Source of the DNA: DAOUKH01 sp965219875
GTDB lineage: Bacteria > Chloroflexota > Dehalococcoidia > SHYB01
DNA length: 64,000 bases
Reading direction: 5' to 3'
Assembly: GCA_965219875.1 (NCBI GenBank)
Contig: CBDCOW010000003.1
Location: 558,001 to 622,000, forward strand
In this document: one piece after another, positions 17,881 through 29,191 of the stretch
Layout of the letters: the number at the start of each line of letters is the position of its first letter
How positions within the stretch are numbered: position 1 is the first letter of the stretch
Made by a program: the position numbers and the translations under genes
Notes under the pieces: generated by a model
What the model was told of the DNA's origin: nothing
The model's input: only the letters and a program-made list of their open reading frames with translations
Databases searched by the model: none

Positions 17881-18554
17881 CCCAAGCACACGCGCCGGTA
17901 CCGCAGAATATTCCCGAAGTCGTGATCCTCCGGCTTCCGCTCTACGTGCGTGTGCTGACGCAGCTCCGCGACGACGGTACCGAGGTCGTGAGCTCGCGGG
18001 AGCTCGGCGACCGCCTCGGCGTCACCCCGGCGCAAATACGAAAAGACCTGAGCTATTTCGGGCGCTTTGGGAAGCAGGGACGGGGCTACAACGTGGGTTA
18101 TCTCGTCGGCGAGCTGCGCGGCGTCTTGGGGCTCGACCGTGAGTGGAATACCGCCGTTATCGGCGTGGGCCGCCTGGGGCGGGCCATTATCAACTATCCC
18201 GGCTTCGGTCCCGAGGGCTTTCGCGTCGTCGCCGCGTTCGATAACGACCCCGACCAGATCGGGCGCGAGCTAGCCCACCTCAACGTGCTCTCGACGAACG
18301 ACCTCCCCAAGGTGATCGGCGCGCAGAAGATCGACATCGCCATCGTCGCGGTGCCGGCGCAGACGGCGCAAACGGTCATCGATCAGCTCGTCGCCTGCGG
18401 AGTCAAGGCAATCCTGAACTACGCGCCGATCGCGCCGCAGGCGCCCGAAGACGTGCGGGTGCGCAACATCGACCCCGTGCTCGGCCTGCAGACGATGACC
18501 TACCACCTCGCATCGCGTCAGGACGCGGATGCGGGGAAGCCGCCCCGCGCCTAA
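17877..18554 (+). CDS. rex: Redox-sensing transcriptional repressor Rex
   Basis: 225 aa. The N-terminal winged helix starts with IPEVVILRLPLYVRVL and holds GVTPAQIRKDLSYFGRFGKQGRGY, the DNA-recognition and wing region of Rex. The Rossmann domain has VIGVGRLGRAI and ends with domain-swapped helix residues near VLGLQTMTYHLAS. Rex senses NADH/NAD+ and represses fermentation and respiratory genes. TTG 17877 is the only sensible start before IPEVV and overlaps the ubiE stop. The gene converges on atpC with a 4-bp overlap of stop regions. Confidence 0.9.
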   Translation: MTQAHAPVPQNIPEVVILRLPLYVRVLTQLRDDGTEVVSSRELGDRLGVTPAQIRKDLSYFGRFGKQGRGYNVGYLVGELRGVLGLDREWNTAVIGVGRLGRAIINYPGFGPEGFRVVAAFDNDPDQIGRELAHLNVLSTNDLPKVIGAQKIDIAIVAVPAQTAQTVIDQLVACGVKAILNYAPIAPQAPEDVRVRNIDPVLGLQTMTYHLASRQDADAGKPPRA

Positions 18555-18994
18555 GAGCCGGGTCGCGGCGGCGCGGGAGCGCCGGTGGCGCGGCGGCGGC
18601 GGGCCACTCGCAGGCGGATGTTCGCCCGCCGCAAGGAAGTCAAGGCGCGCTCCAAATCAAGGTCGGTGGCGTGGGAGGCGATGCGCTCCTGGGCCTTCTG
18701 CATCGCCGCCTCGGCGCGGGCGAGGTCGATCTCGTCGGCGCGCTCCGCGGAGTCGGCAAGCACGATGACCCGGTTATCGAGGATTTCAAGGAAGCCGCCG
18801 GCCACGGCGAAAGAGAGCGTGTCACGGCCGCCGTCCTTGAGGCGTATCTCGCCCGGTTCGAGCATGGTGAGCAGCGGGGCGTGACGGGGCAGCAGTCCGA
18901 GCTGGCCTTCGGAGCCGGGCGCGATGATCATGTCGGCCTCGGCTTCGAGGACGGTGCGCTCGGCGGTGACAATCTCGATTTTCAGCTTCGCCAT
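18551..18994 (-). CDS. atpC: ATP synthase F1 subunit epsilon
   Basis: 147 aa. N-terminal beta sandwich: KIEIVTAERTVLEAEADMIIAPGSEGQLGLLPRHAPLLTML, followed by the helical hairpin DEIDLARAEAAMQKAQERI. It is the central-stalk subunit that modulates rotation and ATPase activity. It is the last gene of the operon. The C-terminal 20 residues are Arg/Pro-rich (RRRRATGAPAPPRPGS), a longer and more basic tail than usual. Confidence 0.95.
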   Translation of the reverse strand: MAKLKIEIVTAERTVLEAEADMIIAPGSEGQLGLLPRHAPLLTMLEPGEIRLKDGGRDTLSFAVAGGFLEILDNRVIVLADSAERADEIDLARAEAAMQKAQERIASHATDLDLERALTSLRRANIRLRVARRRRATGAPAPPRPGS

Positions 18995-19039
18995 TGGTTT
19001 GTTCTCCGGCGCTGCACGCGGGCGCGGCGGTCCGGGCGT

Positions 19040-20437
<1,398 letters not shown>

Positions 20438-20501
20438 CTAGAACCTCCTGCTCAAGGAGAGCCGTCGAGGAAAGCGACGTTGGTATTGGTATCACGAAAC
20501 C

Positions 20502-21368
20502 TTATCCTTCCAGCGCCACGACGCCGCCGGTTATGTCGAGAAGTTCGCCGGTAATCGTGGCCTGGCGGACCTTGTTCATTTCGAGGGTTAGGCCATCAAT
20601 CATTTCGTTAGCGCTGTCGGTCGCGTTCCGCATAGCGACCATGCGGGCGGAGTGCTCACTCGCGTTGGCTTCGAGGAGGGCCTGGTAGATCTGCACGTCG
20701 ATGAAACGCGGCAGCAGCTCCCGCAGGACGCCCGCGGCGTCCGGTTCGTAGATATAGCTCGCGTGCGACGCCGCGGCGCTGTCCGCCGCCTCCGGCTCGA
20801 TGGGCAGGAGCTGCCGCACCACGGGGCGCTGCACGACCATCGAGACGAACTCGGCGAAGATCAGATAGACACGGTCGGCCTGCCCCGAGATATAGGCGTC
20901 GGTAATCAGCCGGGTAATCCCCTGAATATCGAGGACGCTGAAACGGTCGCCCATGTCGGTGAAGGAGGCGGTGACGTTCTGGCCGTAGCGCACCAGAAAG
21001 TCGCGGCCCTTCTTCCCGACGGAGACGGCGGAGACGGGCTGTTTCTCTTCGAGCACGAACTGGGAGGCGCGCCGGTTGAGGTTCGAGTTGAGGCCGCCGG
21101 TGAGGCCGCGGTCGGGAGTGACGTGGAGAATCTGGACGTTGCGCACTTCCCGCTTTTCGAGCAGCGGGTGCAGGTCGTCGAGGTTCTCCGACTGGGCCGC
21201 GAGGTGCCCCAGGACGCTTTGCAGCTTGTCGGCGTAGGGCCGTCCGGCGAGCACTCGTTCCTGGGCGCGGCGCATCTTCGACGCCGCGATCATCTCCATG
21301 GCACGAGTGATCTTCGCCGTATTCTCGACGCTCCGGATGCGCCGCCGTATGGTCCGTAAGTTCGGCAT
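20502..21368 (-). CDS. atpG: ATP synthase F1 subunit gamma
   Basis: 288 aa. The terminal coiled coil is recognisable: N-terminal RRIRSVENTAKITRAMEMIAASKMRRAQ and C-terminal ASEHSARMVAMRNATDSANEMI, with TPDRGLTGGLNSNLN between. It forms the rotor shaft. It starts 8 bp from the atpA stop, so the two are likely coupled. Confidence 0.95.
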   Translation of the reverse strand: MPNLRTIRRRIRSVENTAKITRAMEMIAASKMRRAQERVLAGRPYADKLQSVLGHLAAQSENLDDLHPLLEKREVRNVQILHVTPDRGLTGGLNSNLNRRASQFVLEEKQPVSAVSVGKKGRDFLVRYGQNVTASFTDMGDRFSVLDIQGITRLITDAYISGQADRVYLIFAEFVSMVVQRPVVRQLLPIEPEAADSAAASHASYIYEPDAAGVLRELLPRFIDVQIYQALLEANASEHSARMVAMRNATDSANEMIDGLTLEMNKVRQATITGELLDITGGVVALEG

Positions 21369-21376
21369 GGTTCAGC

Positions 21377-22882
<1,506 letters not shown>

Positions 22883-23002
22883 GCTCTGCTCCCCAGCCGC
22901 TCTCGCGGCCTCTTGGGTTACCCGTATTGGTCTTAGCGCTTGTCTCTCGTTATCGTAATCTCGCTGCCGTTATGTCGTTTGTCGTTCCTTGTGCCGCGGT
23001 CG

Positions 23003-23548
23003 CTAGGCCGCGCCCTCGTGCAGGGTGCGGCGCAGGGTGTTCAACTTCGAGCGAACGCTGCCGTCGACGACCCGGTCGCCGATCTTGACGACCATGCCGC
23101 CGACGAGGGACGCGTCGGTGCGGTATTCGAGGCGCACCTCTTTCCCCGTCACGTCCGCGAGCCACTGCTCGATTCGGCCGCGTTCCGCCTGATCGGCGTC
23201 CACCGCGGTGACGACTTCGGCGCGCACGATGCCGCGGTGCTTATCGAGGAGGCGGTGAAACTCACGGGCGACGGGCGCGGCGAGGGCGGCCAGCCGCCCC
23301 TTGGCGACCAGCAGCGTCGCCAGGTTCAGCCCCTCCGTGCTCAACGCGGGGAGAATCCGGGCCAAGACTTCGCGTTTTTGTTCGATGGAGAGCTTCGGAC
23401 TCTCCACCAACTCGGAGAAGCCTTCCTGCCCGGCCCCTTCGGCGAGCGCTTCCAGATCGCCCACCCACGCGTCCATCGTGTCGCGCTCGCGGGCGATCTC
23501 GAACGCCGCTTGGGCGTAACGTCTCGCCGATGCTCCCGGTGACGGCAC
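23003..23548 (-). CDS. atpH: ATP synthase subunit delta (OSCP)
   Basis: 181 aa. ARRYAQAAFEIARERDTMDAWVGDLEAL at the N-terminus and the C-terminal signature RLEYRTDASLVGGMVVKIGDRVVDGSVRSKL identify delta, which joins the peripheral stalk to the top of F1. It lies between atpF and atpA in the standard order. Confidence 0.95.
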   Translation of the reverse strand: MPSPGASARRYAQAAFEIARERDTMDAWVGDLEALAEGAGQEGFSELVESPKLSIEQKREVLARILPALSTEGLNLATLLVAKGRLAALAAPVAREFHRLLDKHRGIVRAEVVTAVDADQAERGRIEQWLADVTGKEVRLEYRTDASLVGGMVVKIGDRVVDGSVRSKLNTLRRTLHEGAA

Positions 23549-23575
23549 TGCTTACTTCCTTAAATGCTCGGCTGT

Positions 23576-24082
23576 CTAGTTCTGACTCGCGCCGTTCTGC
23601 ATGCCCTCTTGAAGGACTTCCTCGATCAACTCGCGGTGCTGCGCCTCGTCCAGCGAGGAATTGATGACGCGTTCCGCGGCGAGGATGGCGAGGTCGGAGA
23701 ACTGCGTCCGCAGCTGCTCCAGCGCCTCGTCGCGCTCGCGTTGGATGTCGGCTTGGGCGCGGGCCGTGATCTGCTCCGCGTCGCGCCGCGCCTGCTCGCG
23801 GGCCTCTTCGCGCACCCGCTCGGCGACTTGCGTCGCCTGGGCCACGATGCCGCGGCCCTCCTGGCGGGCCTCCTCAATCTGCTTCCGCACCGCTTCCTCG
23901 GCCTCGGCGCTCTCCGCCTTCAGCCGGTCGGCCTGCTCCAAGCTTTCCTTGATCCGCTCGCCGCGCTGGTCCAGCATCCGCGTCACAGGCTTGTACAACA
24001 AGAGGTACAGCACCGTCAGCAGGATGGTGAAGTTGATGATCTGGGCGACCAGACCTGGTAGGTTGATCCCTAGTGCATCCAC
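23576..24082 (-). CDS. atpF: ATP synthase F0 subunit b
   Basis: 168 aa. One N-terminal transmembrane helix (LVAQIINFTILLTVLYLLLY) is followed by a long charged coiled coil rich in Glu/Arg/Ala (QADRLKAESAEAEEAVRKQI...). It dimerises to form the peripheral stalk. It lies 27 bp upstream of atpH. Confidence 0.95.
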   Translation of the reverse strand: MDALGINLPGLVAQIINFTILLTVLYLLLYKPVTRMLDQRGERIKESLEQADRLKAESAEAEEAVRKQIEEARQEGRGIVAQATQVAERVREEAREQARRDAEQITARAQADIQRERDEALEQLRTQFSDLAILAAERVINSSLDEAQHRELIEEVLQEGMQNGASQN

Positions 24083-24159
24083 GCAGACCCCCTTGGTTCC
24101 ACCAATGGAGCGCCCGGAGACCTCTAGCGGTCTCCGGCCCTTTACTCCTGTTCGAACCG

Positions 24160-24426
24160 CTAGAGGACGAAGGCGATAATGACGGCCACGATCAGGGCGT
24201 AGATCGCGATCGCTTCAGCGAACGCGATGCCCAGGATCATGTTCGTCCTAATCGAGTTCTCGGCTTCCGGGTTGCGGCCCAGAGCCTCCATCGCGCGGGC
24301 GACCAGCATACCGATGCCGATGCCGGGGCCGATGGCGCCGACGCCGATCGAGAGACCGGCCCCGATGGCCTTCATGCCGCTGTCGCCGACCGCGGTTTGA
24401 GCCAACACCGAAAAGAGTGCATCCAT
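24160..24426 (-). CDS. atpE: ATP synthase F0 subunit c
   Basis: 88 aa hairpin of two membrane helices joined by the polar loop RNPEA (51-55). The ion carboxylate is Glu71 in GIAFAEAIAIY. Helix 1 reads GPGIGIG, without the Gln, and helix 2 lacks the Ser/Thr after Glu found in Na+-type rings, so a proton-coupled ring is predicted even though NhaA nearby suggests a Na+-rich setting. Confidence 0.95.
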   Translation of the reverse strand: MDALFSVLAQTAVGDSGMKAIGAGLSIGVGAIGPGIGIGMLVARAMEALGRNPEAENSIRTNMILGIAFAEAIAIYALIVAVIIAFVL

Positions 24427-24519
24427 AATTCCTGTCCTCCTACGTTTCTGCCTGACTCAGTTGCTCTCTAGATTCGCGTTCCGTTATCGAAGCCGGGCGC
24501 GCCCGGCGGAAATGTCGCG

Positions 24520-25821
24520 CTAGTGACCGCCCCCGTGGCTCTCCTCGCCATGGTCGTCGTGGGAAGTCGTCGCCAGCACCGCGAACACCAGGGTGAGCAT
24601 CGCGAAGACGACGGCCTGAATGAACCCCACGAAGACCTCGAGCAAGAAGGGGAAGACGAACACTCCGGCCATGATCGGCAGCAGGAAGGCGACGGAGAAG
24701 ATAAGGACTTCACCGGCGAACATGTTGCCGAAGAGCCGGAAGCTGAAGCTGATGATCTTGGCGAACTCGCTGATCGCCTCGAGGATGCCGATGATGAACC
24801 CGAGCGGGCCCTGGCGGAGCTGAATGAACCGCGACACGTAGCTGAAGAAGCCGTTGGCCCGAATCCCCCACCACTGCACCATGAACATGGCGACGAGGGC
24901 GATGGCCAGCGTGTTCATCAAATCGGTGTTCATGCCGCGGAAGAACGGGAGCAGGCGGCCGACGGTCTTGCCTTCGAGGTCGGCCTCCGCCTCGCCGGTG
25001 GCGACGACACCCGTCCGCGGCGCCCACTCGGTGAAGCTCCACCACTCGCCCAACTCGATTTCCTTGGCCTTGCCGAAGCCGATGGGGATGAGGCGCGCGC
25101 CGTCGTCGCCGTCAAAGATGACGAGCTTGTCCGAGCCGGACCCGTCTTCGACAAGCTGCGTGAGCGTGGGCAGGCCAAGCTCGTGGGCGAGCACGTCGAC
25201 TTCGTGAGGGTTCGGCGGACCTGCGCCCTCGAACGTCGCCGTCTCGTGATAGTGCTCGACCTCTTCCTCGTAGTGGTGCAGGGCCTCTTCGAGGTGATGG
25301 AGCGCTTCGTTGTTGGCGCCGGGGGCCGCGAGGGCCGTTTCGATCTTGCTCGCGAGGTCGGCGGCGGCTTCCTCGACACCGTGGAACAGGACGTACTGGC
25401 CGGTCTCGACCTTGCCGATCGTGCCGTAGATCGGCGTGAGTGAGGTCCAGTTGCCGACAAGGATGAAGATGAAGATGGTGGCGATAAGGGGGAAGAACAT
25501 CCGGCCCCGCTTCTTGCCCGCCATGTCCTCGACGATGCCAAGAAGCCAGCCGACCATGCCCTCGACGAGGTTCTGCATCCGGCTGCTGGGAATCAGGGTG
25601 AGATTCCGCGTCCCCAGCCACACGATGAGGACCACCACCGCCATCGCGATCCACGCCGCGATGATGCTGTTGGTGATGTTCCAGACGCCGAAGATGTCCT
25701 TGGCGACCGTCTCGGCGGCGAGGGAGATAAAGGGAATAGGGAAGTTGAGGAAGAGCCGGCCCGCCACCGTAGCTGCGAAGGCTACGAGGACGAGGAGGAT
25801 GACTTTCTGTTTCCCGGTCAC
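24520..25821 (-). CDS. atpB: ATP synthase F0 subunit a with large extracytoplasmic insertion
   Basis: 433 aa, well above the usual 230-290. The core is normal: essential Arg362 in ISFSFRLFGNMFAGEV and the MNTDLMNTLAIAL helix start. Between GNWTSLTPIYGTIG (about 123-136) and the following PFFRGMNTD (about 292) there is an extra segment of about 155 residues. It includes an acidic, His-rich helix (LHHLEEALHHYEEEVEHYHE). By E. coli topology this loop faces the outside, at the ion-entry half-channel. The C-terminus is also His-rich (HDDHGEESHGGGH). Its start overlaps the atpZ stop by 4 bp. Confidence 0.93.
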   Translation of the reverse strand: MTGKQKVILLVLVAFAATVAGRLFLNFPIPFISLAAETVAKDIFGVWNITNSIIAAWIAMAVVVLIVWLGTRNLTLIPSSRMQNLVEGMVGWLLGIVEDMAGKKRGRMFFPLIATIFIFILVGNWTSLTPIYGTIGKVETGQYVLFHGVEEAAADLASKIETALAAPGANNEALHHLEEALHHYEEEVEHYHETATFEGAGPPNPHEVDVLAHELGLPTLTQLVEDGSGSDKLVIFDGDDGARLIPIGFGKAKEIELGEWWSFTEWAPRTGVVATGEAEADLEGKTVGRLLPFFRGMNTDLMNTLAIALVAMFMVQWWGIRANGFFSYVSRFIQLRQGPLGFIIGILEAISEFAKIISFSFRLFGNMFAGEVLIFSVAFLLPIMAGVFVFPFLLEVFVGFIQAVVFAMLTLVFAVLATTSHDDHGEESHGGGH

Positions 25822-26099
25822 TCGTCGTTCCCCGGGCGGGGGGCGCGGCCTTGCGCCTCTCGCTTATATAACGGCATCAGCATTTTGAACATGCCGTAGA
25901 AACCGGAGGCGGTCCCTAACAGCAGCCCGAGGAGGAGAAAGACCGGCTCGGTCCCCAACCACCTGTCGAGGTAGTAGCCGCCGCCGATCCCGATACCCAG
26001 GCTAGCGGAGAAGTACCACCCGAAACCCAGAAGCCGCAGCACGTCTTTCTGACGTATGAGCGTCGGGGTCGAATCGGGTTCCTCGTCGGGCTTGTGCAT
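25818..26099 (-). CDS. atpZ: AtpI/AtpZ-type small membrane protein of the ATP synthase operon
   Basis: 93 aa with two transmembrane helices: WYFSASLGIGIGGGYYLDRWLG and VFLLLGLLLGTASGFYGMFKML, the typical AtpI/AtpZ layout. Such proteins assist c-ring assembly or Mg2+/Ca2+ transport. The ATG at 26099 overlaps the last base of a TAGAAT -10 box, so if that promoter is real the translation start must lie downstream, e.g. GTG at 26042 just before LRLLGFGWYF. Confidence 0.75.
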   Translation of the reverse strand: MHKPDEEPDSTPTLIRQKDVLRLLGFGWYFSASLGIGIGGGYYLDRWLGTEPVFLLLGLLLGTASGFYGMFKMLMPLYKREAQGRAPRPGNDE

Positions 26100-26125
26100 T
26101 CTATCACAACCCCTTTGACTGTCAA
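26098..26125 (-). promoter_or_regulatory. Promoter of the ATP synthase operon
   Basis: Minus strand: TTGACA (26125-26120), 16-nt spacer, TAGAAT (26103-26098). It is the best promoter match upstream of the nine-gene operon. The predicted transcript start near 26091 lies inside the annotated atpZ frame. Confidence 0.6.
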
Positions 26126-26245
26126 CAAACGCGCGCGCATCAGTCCTCGGACGTGTCCATGCGCCGGCGGCGGAGTTCGCCGCGCCATTCTAATCGCCGC
26201 GGCGGCGATTGAGAAGCGCCTGACGGGCGTCTTGCCTCAGCCTTC

Positions 26246-26403
26246 GGAGACCTTTGCGCAACCCGCCGGAGTCTTGGCGGGGGGGGGGCTGCCTTAAGCC
26301 TCTCCCCCTCTGGGGGAGATTTGAGAGAGGGCGCGCGCCACAAGGCGCGCGAGCGCCCGAAGGGCGCTGCTCCCTCCCCGGCCTCGGTTACGCAAAGGTC
26401 TCC
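26246..26403. mobile_element. MITE-like element with IS5-type termini
   Basis: 158 bp bounded by GGAGACCTTTGCGCAAC (26246-26262) and GTTACGCAAAGGTCTCC (26387-26403), the same terminal sequence as the IS5-family element nearby. The interior holds inverted GC-rich segments and no gene. Direct target repeats are not evident. Confidence 0.55.
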
Positions 26404-26407
26404 CAAC

Positions 26408-26525
26408 GGGAGAAGATTGAGATGAGGGGCACCCTCCCAACCACCACGGGTTATCGAAGTCCCCCACCCTCGCGGTCAGTGCTCAAGCATCGGTGGGGCC
26501 GGGAGGTCTTGCCTCTTCTCCCAAC
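26408..26525. repeat. 118-bp repeat unit left of the IS5 element
   Basis: One copy of the unit that is tandemly repeated at 27737-28200. It begins with GGGAGAAGATTGAGATGAGG and ends with CTTCTCCCAAC, after which the IS5-family element starts. Confidence 0.8.
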
Positions 26526-27733
26526 GGAGACCTTTGCAAAACTGGACGGGCGGGGCAGAGTGATGGGAGAGATAGAAGTGGGGGGTTGCCATGCACCAGC
26601 GGACCGGTCTGCCGACGTTCGTGGACGCCTTTGTGCCTGAGGGGTTGGGAGTAAACGAGACCCTGGAACGGATCGACGCGATGCTGGACTGGGAACGGAT
26701 CGGGAAGGTGGTAGGAGAGGTGCACGCGGCACCGGAGGGCAGGCCGGGCTACCCCCCGCTGACGATGGTGAAGATCGCGCTGCTGCAGCAGTGGTACACC
26801 GCGTCGGACCCGGCGATGGAGGAGGCGTTACGGGACCGGATCTCTTTCCGCCGATTCGTGAACCTGGGCTGGACGGACGGGACGCCGGACCACTCGACGA
26901 TCAGTCGGTTCCGGAAGGCGTTGACCGAACGGGGGCTCACCGAGCGGCTGTTCACCGAAGTGAACCGCCAGTTTGAGGAGCAGCGGCTGCTGGTGAAGAA
27001 GGGCACGCTCCTCGACGCGACGATCGTGAAGGCGCAGGCGCGGCGGCCGTCGGTGGAGGAAGGCCCTGGGGCGCGGAGCGCGACCGACCCCGACGCGGGA
27101 TGGACGCGGAAAGGGGGCGCGGCCCACTTTGGCTACAAGGCGCACCTGGGAGTGGACGGGGAGTCGGGACTGATACGGAAGGCGGTGCTGACGAGCGCGA
27201 ACGTGAACGATACCGAGGCGGCGGACGCCTTGGTGTCGGGAGACGAGGCGGCGGTCTACGCGGACAAGGCCTACGAGTCGAAGGAACGGCGCGCCCGGCT
27301 GAAGTCGCGGGGGATCAAAGACCGGATCATGCATCGGTCGCACAAGCACCAGCGGGAGCTGCCGCATTGGCAAACGCGGCGCAACGCGCTGATCTCCCGC
27401 GTGCGTGCGCCGGTCGAGAAGGTGTTTGGAACGCTGAAGCGCTGCTACGGGTATGGACCGGTGCGGTACATGGGACTGGAGCGGAACGCGACGGAGCTGT
27501 GGCTCAAGTGCATGGCCTACAACCTGCGTCGGGCGGCGCGCCTCCTGTTTGTCGACGCGCCCGTCCCAGGGCGGAGTGTGCCCTAGCGGCCTGGCGGGGC
27601 CAAATGGGGCCCTTGAAGGGGCTCGATCGGCTCTCGTAGGGGCTCCTCAAGCCGCTGAGTCCGCAAACAACACCACCCCCATGGCCTCGAACAGGCCCCC
27701 ACACCACCCCGCCCCAGTTACGCAAAGGTCTCC
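26526..27733 (+). mobile_element. IS5-family insertion sequence
   Basis: 1208 bp with 20-bp imperfect terminal inverted repeats: GGAGACCTTTGCAAAACTGG on the left (26526-26545) and the complement of GGAGACCTTTGCGTAACTGG on the right (27714-27733), 18/20 identical. It carries one transposase gene. It sits inside the hairpin CTTCTCCC-AAC-GGGAGAAG of the 118-bp repeat; flanks are AAC left and AGC right, consistent with a 3-bp target site with one change. Confidence 0.85.
26591..27586 (+). CDS. IS5-family transposase
   Basis: 331 aa, full length. N-terminal DUF772-like region (YPPLTMVKIALLQQWYTASDPAMEEALRDR, FRRFVNLGWTDGTPDHSTISRFR) and the DDE core: Asp in LLDATIVKAQ, Asp in VYADKAYES, Glu in RAPVEKVFGTLKR. 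All catalytic residues are present and the frame is unbroken, so the element may be active. Right-end sequences of this IS recur elsewhere in the window without a transposase. Confidence 0.93.
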   Translation: MHQRTGLPTFVDAFVPEGLGVNETLERIDAMLDWERIGKVVGEVHAAPEGRPGYPPLTMVKIALLQQWYTASDPAMEEALRDRISFRRFVNLGWTDGTPDHSTISRFRKALTERGLTERLFTEVNRQFEEQRLLVKKGTLLDATIVKAQARRPSVEEGPGARSATDPDAGWTRKGGAAHFGYKAHLGVDGESGLIRKAVLTSANVNDTEAADALVSGDEAAVYADKAYESKERRARLKSRGIKDRIMHRSHKHQRELPHWQTRRNALISRVRAPVEKVFGTLKRCYGYGPVRYMGLERNATELWLKCMAYNLRRAARLLFVDAPVPGRSVP

Positions 27734-28200
27734 AGCGGGAGAAGATTGAGATGAGGGGCCGCCTCCCAACCACCACGGGTTATCGAAGTCCCCCACCCTC
27801 GCGGTCAGTCATCCCAGTTACGCAAAGGTGGGGCCGGGAGGTCTTGCCTCTTCTCCCCACGGGAGAAGATTGAGATGAGGGGCCGCCTCCCAACCACCAC
27901 GGGTTATCGAAGTCCGCCACCCTTGCGGTCAGTGCTCAACATGGGTGGGGCCGGGACGTCTTGCCTCTTCTCCCCACGGGAGAAGATTGAGATGAGGGGC
28001 ACCCTCCCAACCACCACGGGTTATCGAAGCCCGCCACCTTCGCGGTCAGTGCTCAAGCATGGGTGGGGCCGGGAGGTCTTGCCTCTTCTCCCAACGGGAG
28101 AAGATTGAGATGAGGGGCCGCCTCGCAACCGCCACGGGGTATCGAAGTCCGCCACCTTCGTTGTCAGTCACCCCGGTTACGCAGCGTCTGCAGCGGGGAA
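27734..28200. repeat. Tandem array of about 118-bp repeats
   Basis: Four units begin at 27737, 27861, 27978 and 28096 (spacing 124, 117, 118). Each starts GGGAGAAGATTGAGATGAGG, contains CAACCACCACGGGTTATCGAAG and ends CTTCTCCC(A/C)AC, so each junction forms a CTTCTCCC/GGGAGAAG hairpin. The first unit carries a partial IS end (GTTACGCAAAGGT, 27808-27820). The 640 bp between the transposase and the DUF151 gene hold nothing else that I can identify. Confidence 0.85.
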
Positions 28201-28226
28201 GGCCGGAGAGGAGGCGGCGAGGGCGG

Positions 28227-28814
28227 CTACTTGCCCTCTTCCTTCTCCTTGTCCTCTTCCTTCTCCTTGCCTTCTTTGCCCAAGCCGCTGAGGTCAAGCG
28301 TGTCGATGAACGACTTGAACGCCGACATCCGCTTGATCTCTTCTTCATCCAGCGGGCGGGCGGGATGTTCCGCCTGCTCGGCCTCGGCGACGGTGATCGG
28401 CTTGCCCGTCTCCTTGTCGAGGAAGATGGCCGCCTTGGAGAGCACCGCTTCCTCGGTAAAGACGGGGACCTTGGAGCGCACCGCCAGCGCCAGCGCGTCG
28501 CTGGGCCGCGAGTCGATCTCGACGCTCTTGTCACCGACGTTGAGGACGATCTTGGCGAAGAAGGTGTCGTTCTGCAGGTCGTGGACGATGATCGAGCTGA
28601 CGCTGCCGCCGAGCTCCGAGATAACGTTGCCCAGCAGGTCGTGGGTCAGCGGGCGCGGGACGCTGACGTCCTGGAGCTTGACCGCGATGGCGTCGGCTTC
28701 GGCCGGCCCGATCCAGATGGGCAGATAGCGATCGGCCGACTTCTCCTTGAGGATGACCACGCGCTGGTAGTTCATCAGGCTGACGCGAATGCTATCGATG
28801 GTCATCTCAACCAT
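28227..28814 (-). CDS. Bifunctional nuclease domain protein (DUF151)
   Basis: 195 aa. The BFN core is clear: LPIWIGPAEADAIAVKLQ, RPLTHDLLGNVISELGG, VEIDSRPSDALALAVRSKVPVF. Homologues have DNase/RNase activity or act as stress-linked regulators. Residues about 170-195 form a repetitive Lys/Glu tail (GKEGKEKEEDKEKEEGK) not typical of the domain. It is downstream of pyrF and DUF951 on the same strand. Confidence 0.88.
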   Translation of the reverse strand: MVEMTIDSIRVSLMNYQRVVILKEKSADRYLPIWIGPAEADAIAVKLQDVSVPRPLTHDLLGNVISELGGSVSSIIVHDLQNDTFFAKIVLNVGDKSVEIDSRPSDALALAVRSKVPVFTEEAVLSKAAIFLDKETGKPITVAEAEQAEHPARPLDEEEIKRMSAFKSFIDTLDLSGLGKEGKEKEEDKEKEEGK

Positions 28815-28959
28815 ACGGGGACCTCGCGGTTCGGATGGTTCCGAAGCTCAACCGGTTTCTGAAAGAGATTAGCGGGCATACTACGCCCCGCCTCGCGGGG
28901 GTGTCAACGAAAGACCCTCCGCACGACGGCGCGCCGCTTCTGTTGTCGCTCGCTTGTCT

Positions 28960-29163
28960 TCAGGAGGACGGCGCGGGCCTGACCGACCTCAACCGGGTAC
29001 GCAGCGCCGAGCGCGCCATCAGCTGCCGCCGTCCGCAGCGGAGGCACACCAGGCCGATGTCGGCCCCCAGCCGCGACACGGTCCACTCATAGGACCCGCA
29101 GGGATGCTTCTTCTTCAGCACGACGACATCCCCCAAGCGCAGCGTGAGGATTTCTTCCGGCAT
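28960..29163 (-). CDS. DUF951 family protein
   Basis: 67 aa. LGDVVVLKKKHPCGSYEW, GADIGLVCLRCGRR and three Cys that suggest metal binding match DUF951. The domain has been associated with DNA/RNA-binding small proteins near ribosomal or chromosome-partition genes; its function is undefined. It starts 28 bp after pyrF, probably in one transcript. Confidence 0.85.
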   Translation of the reverse strand: MPEEILTLRLGDVVVLKKKHPCGSYEWTVSRLGADIGLVCLRCGRRQLMARSALRTRLRSVRPAPSS

Positions 29164-29191
29164 GGGCCGTCCTCTCGCCTCTGGCGCGCCG

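Noticed and set aside
24160..24426. Na+-coupled c-ring
   Set aside because: The Gln of helix 1 and the Ser/Thr after the ion Glu are missing, so the Na+ ligand set is incomplete.
27875..28108. Open frame through the 118-bp repeats with a repeated 39-residue unit
   Set aside because: The periodicity comes from the DNA repeat; no RBS, no family resemblance, and other copies of the repeat are out of frame or interrupted.
27734..28200. CRISPR array
   Set aside because: Units are about 118 bp and similar along their full length; there are no unique spacers and no cas genes.
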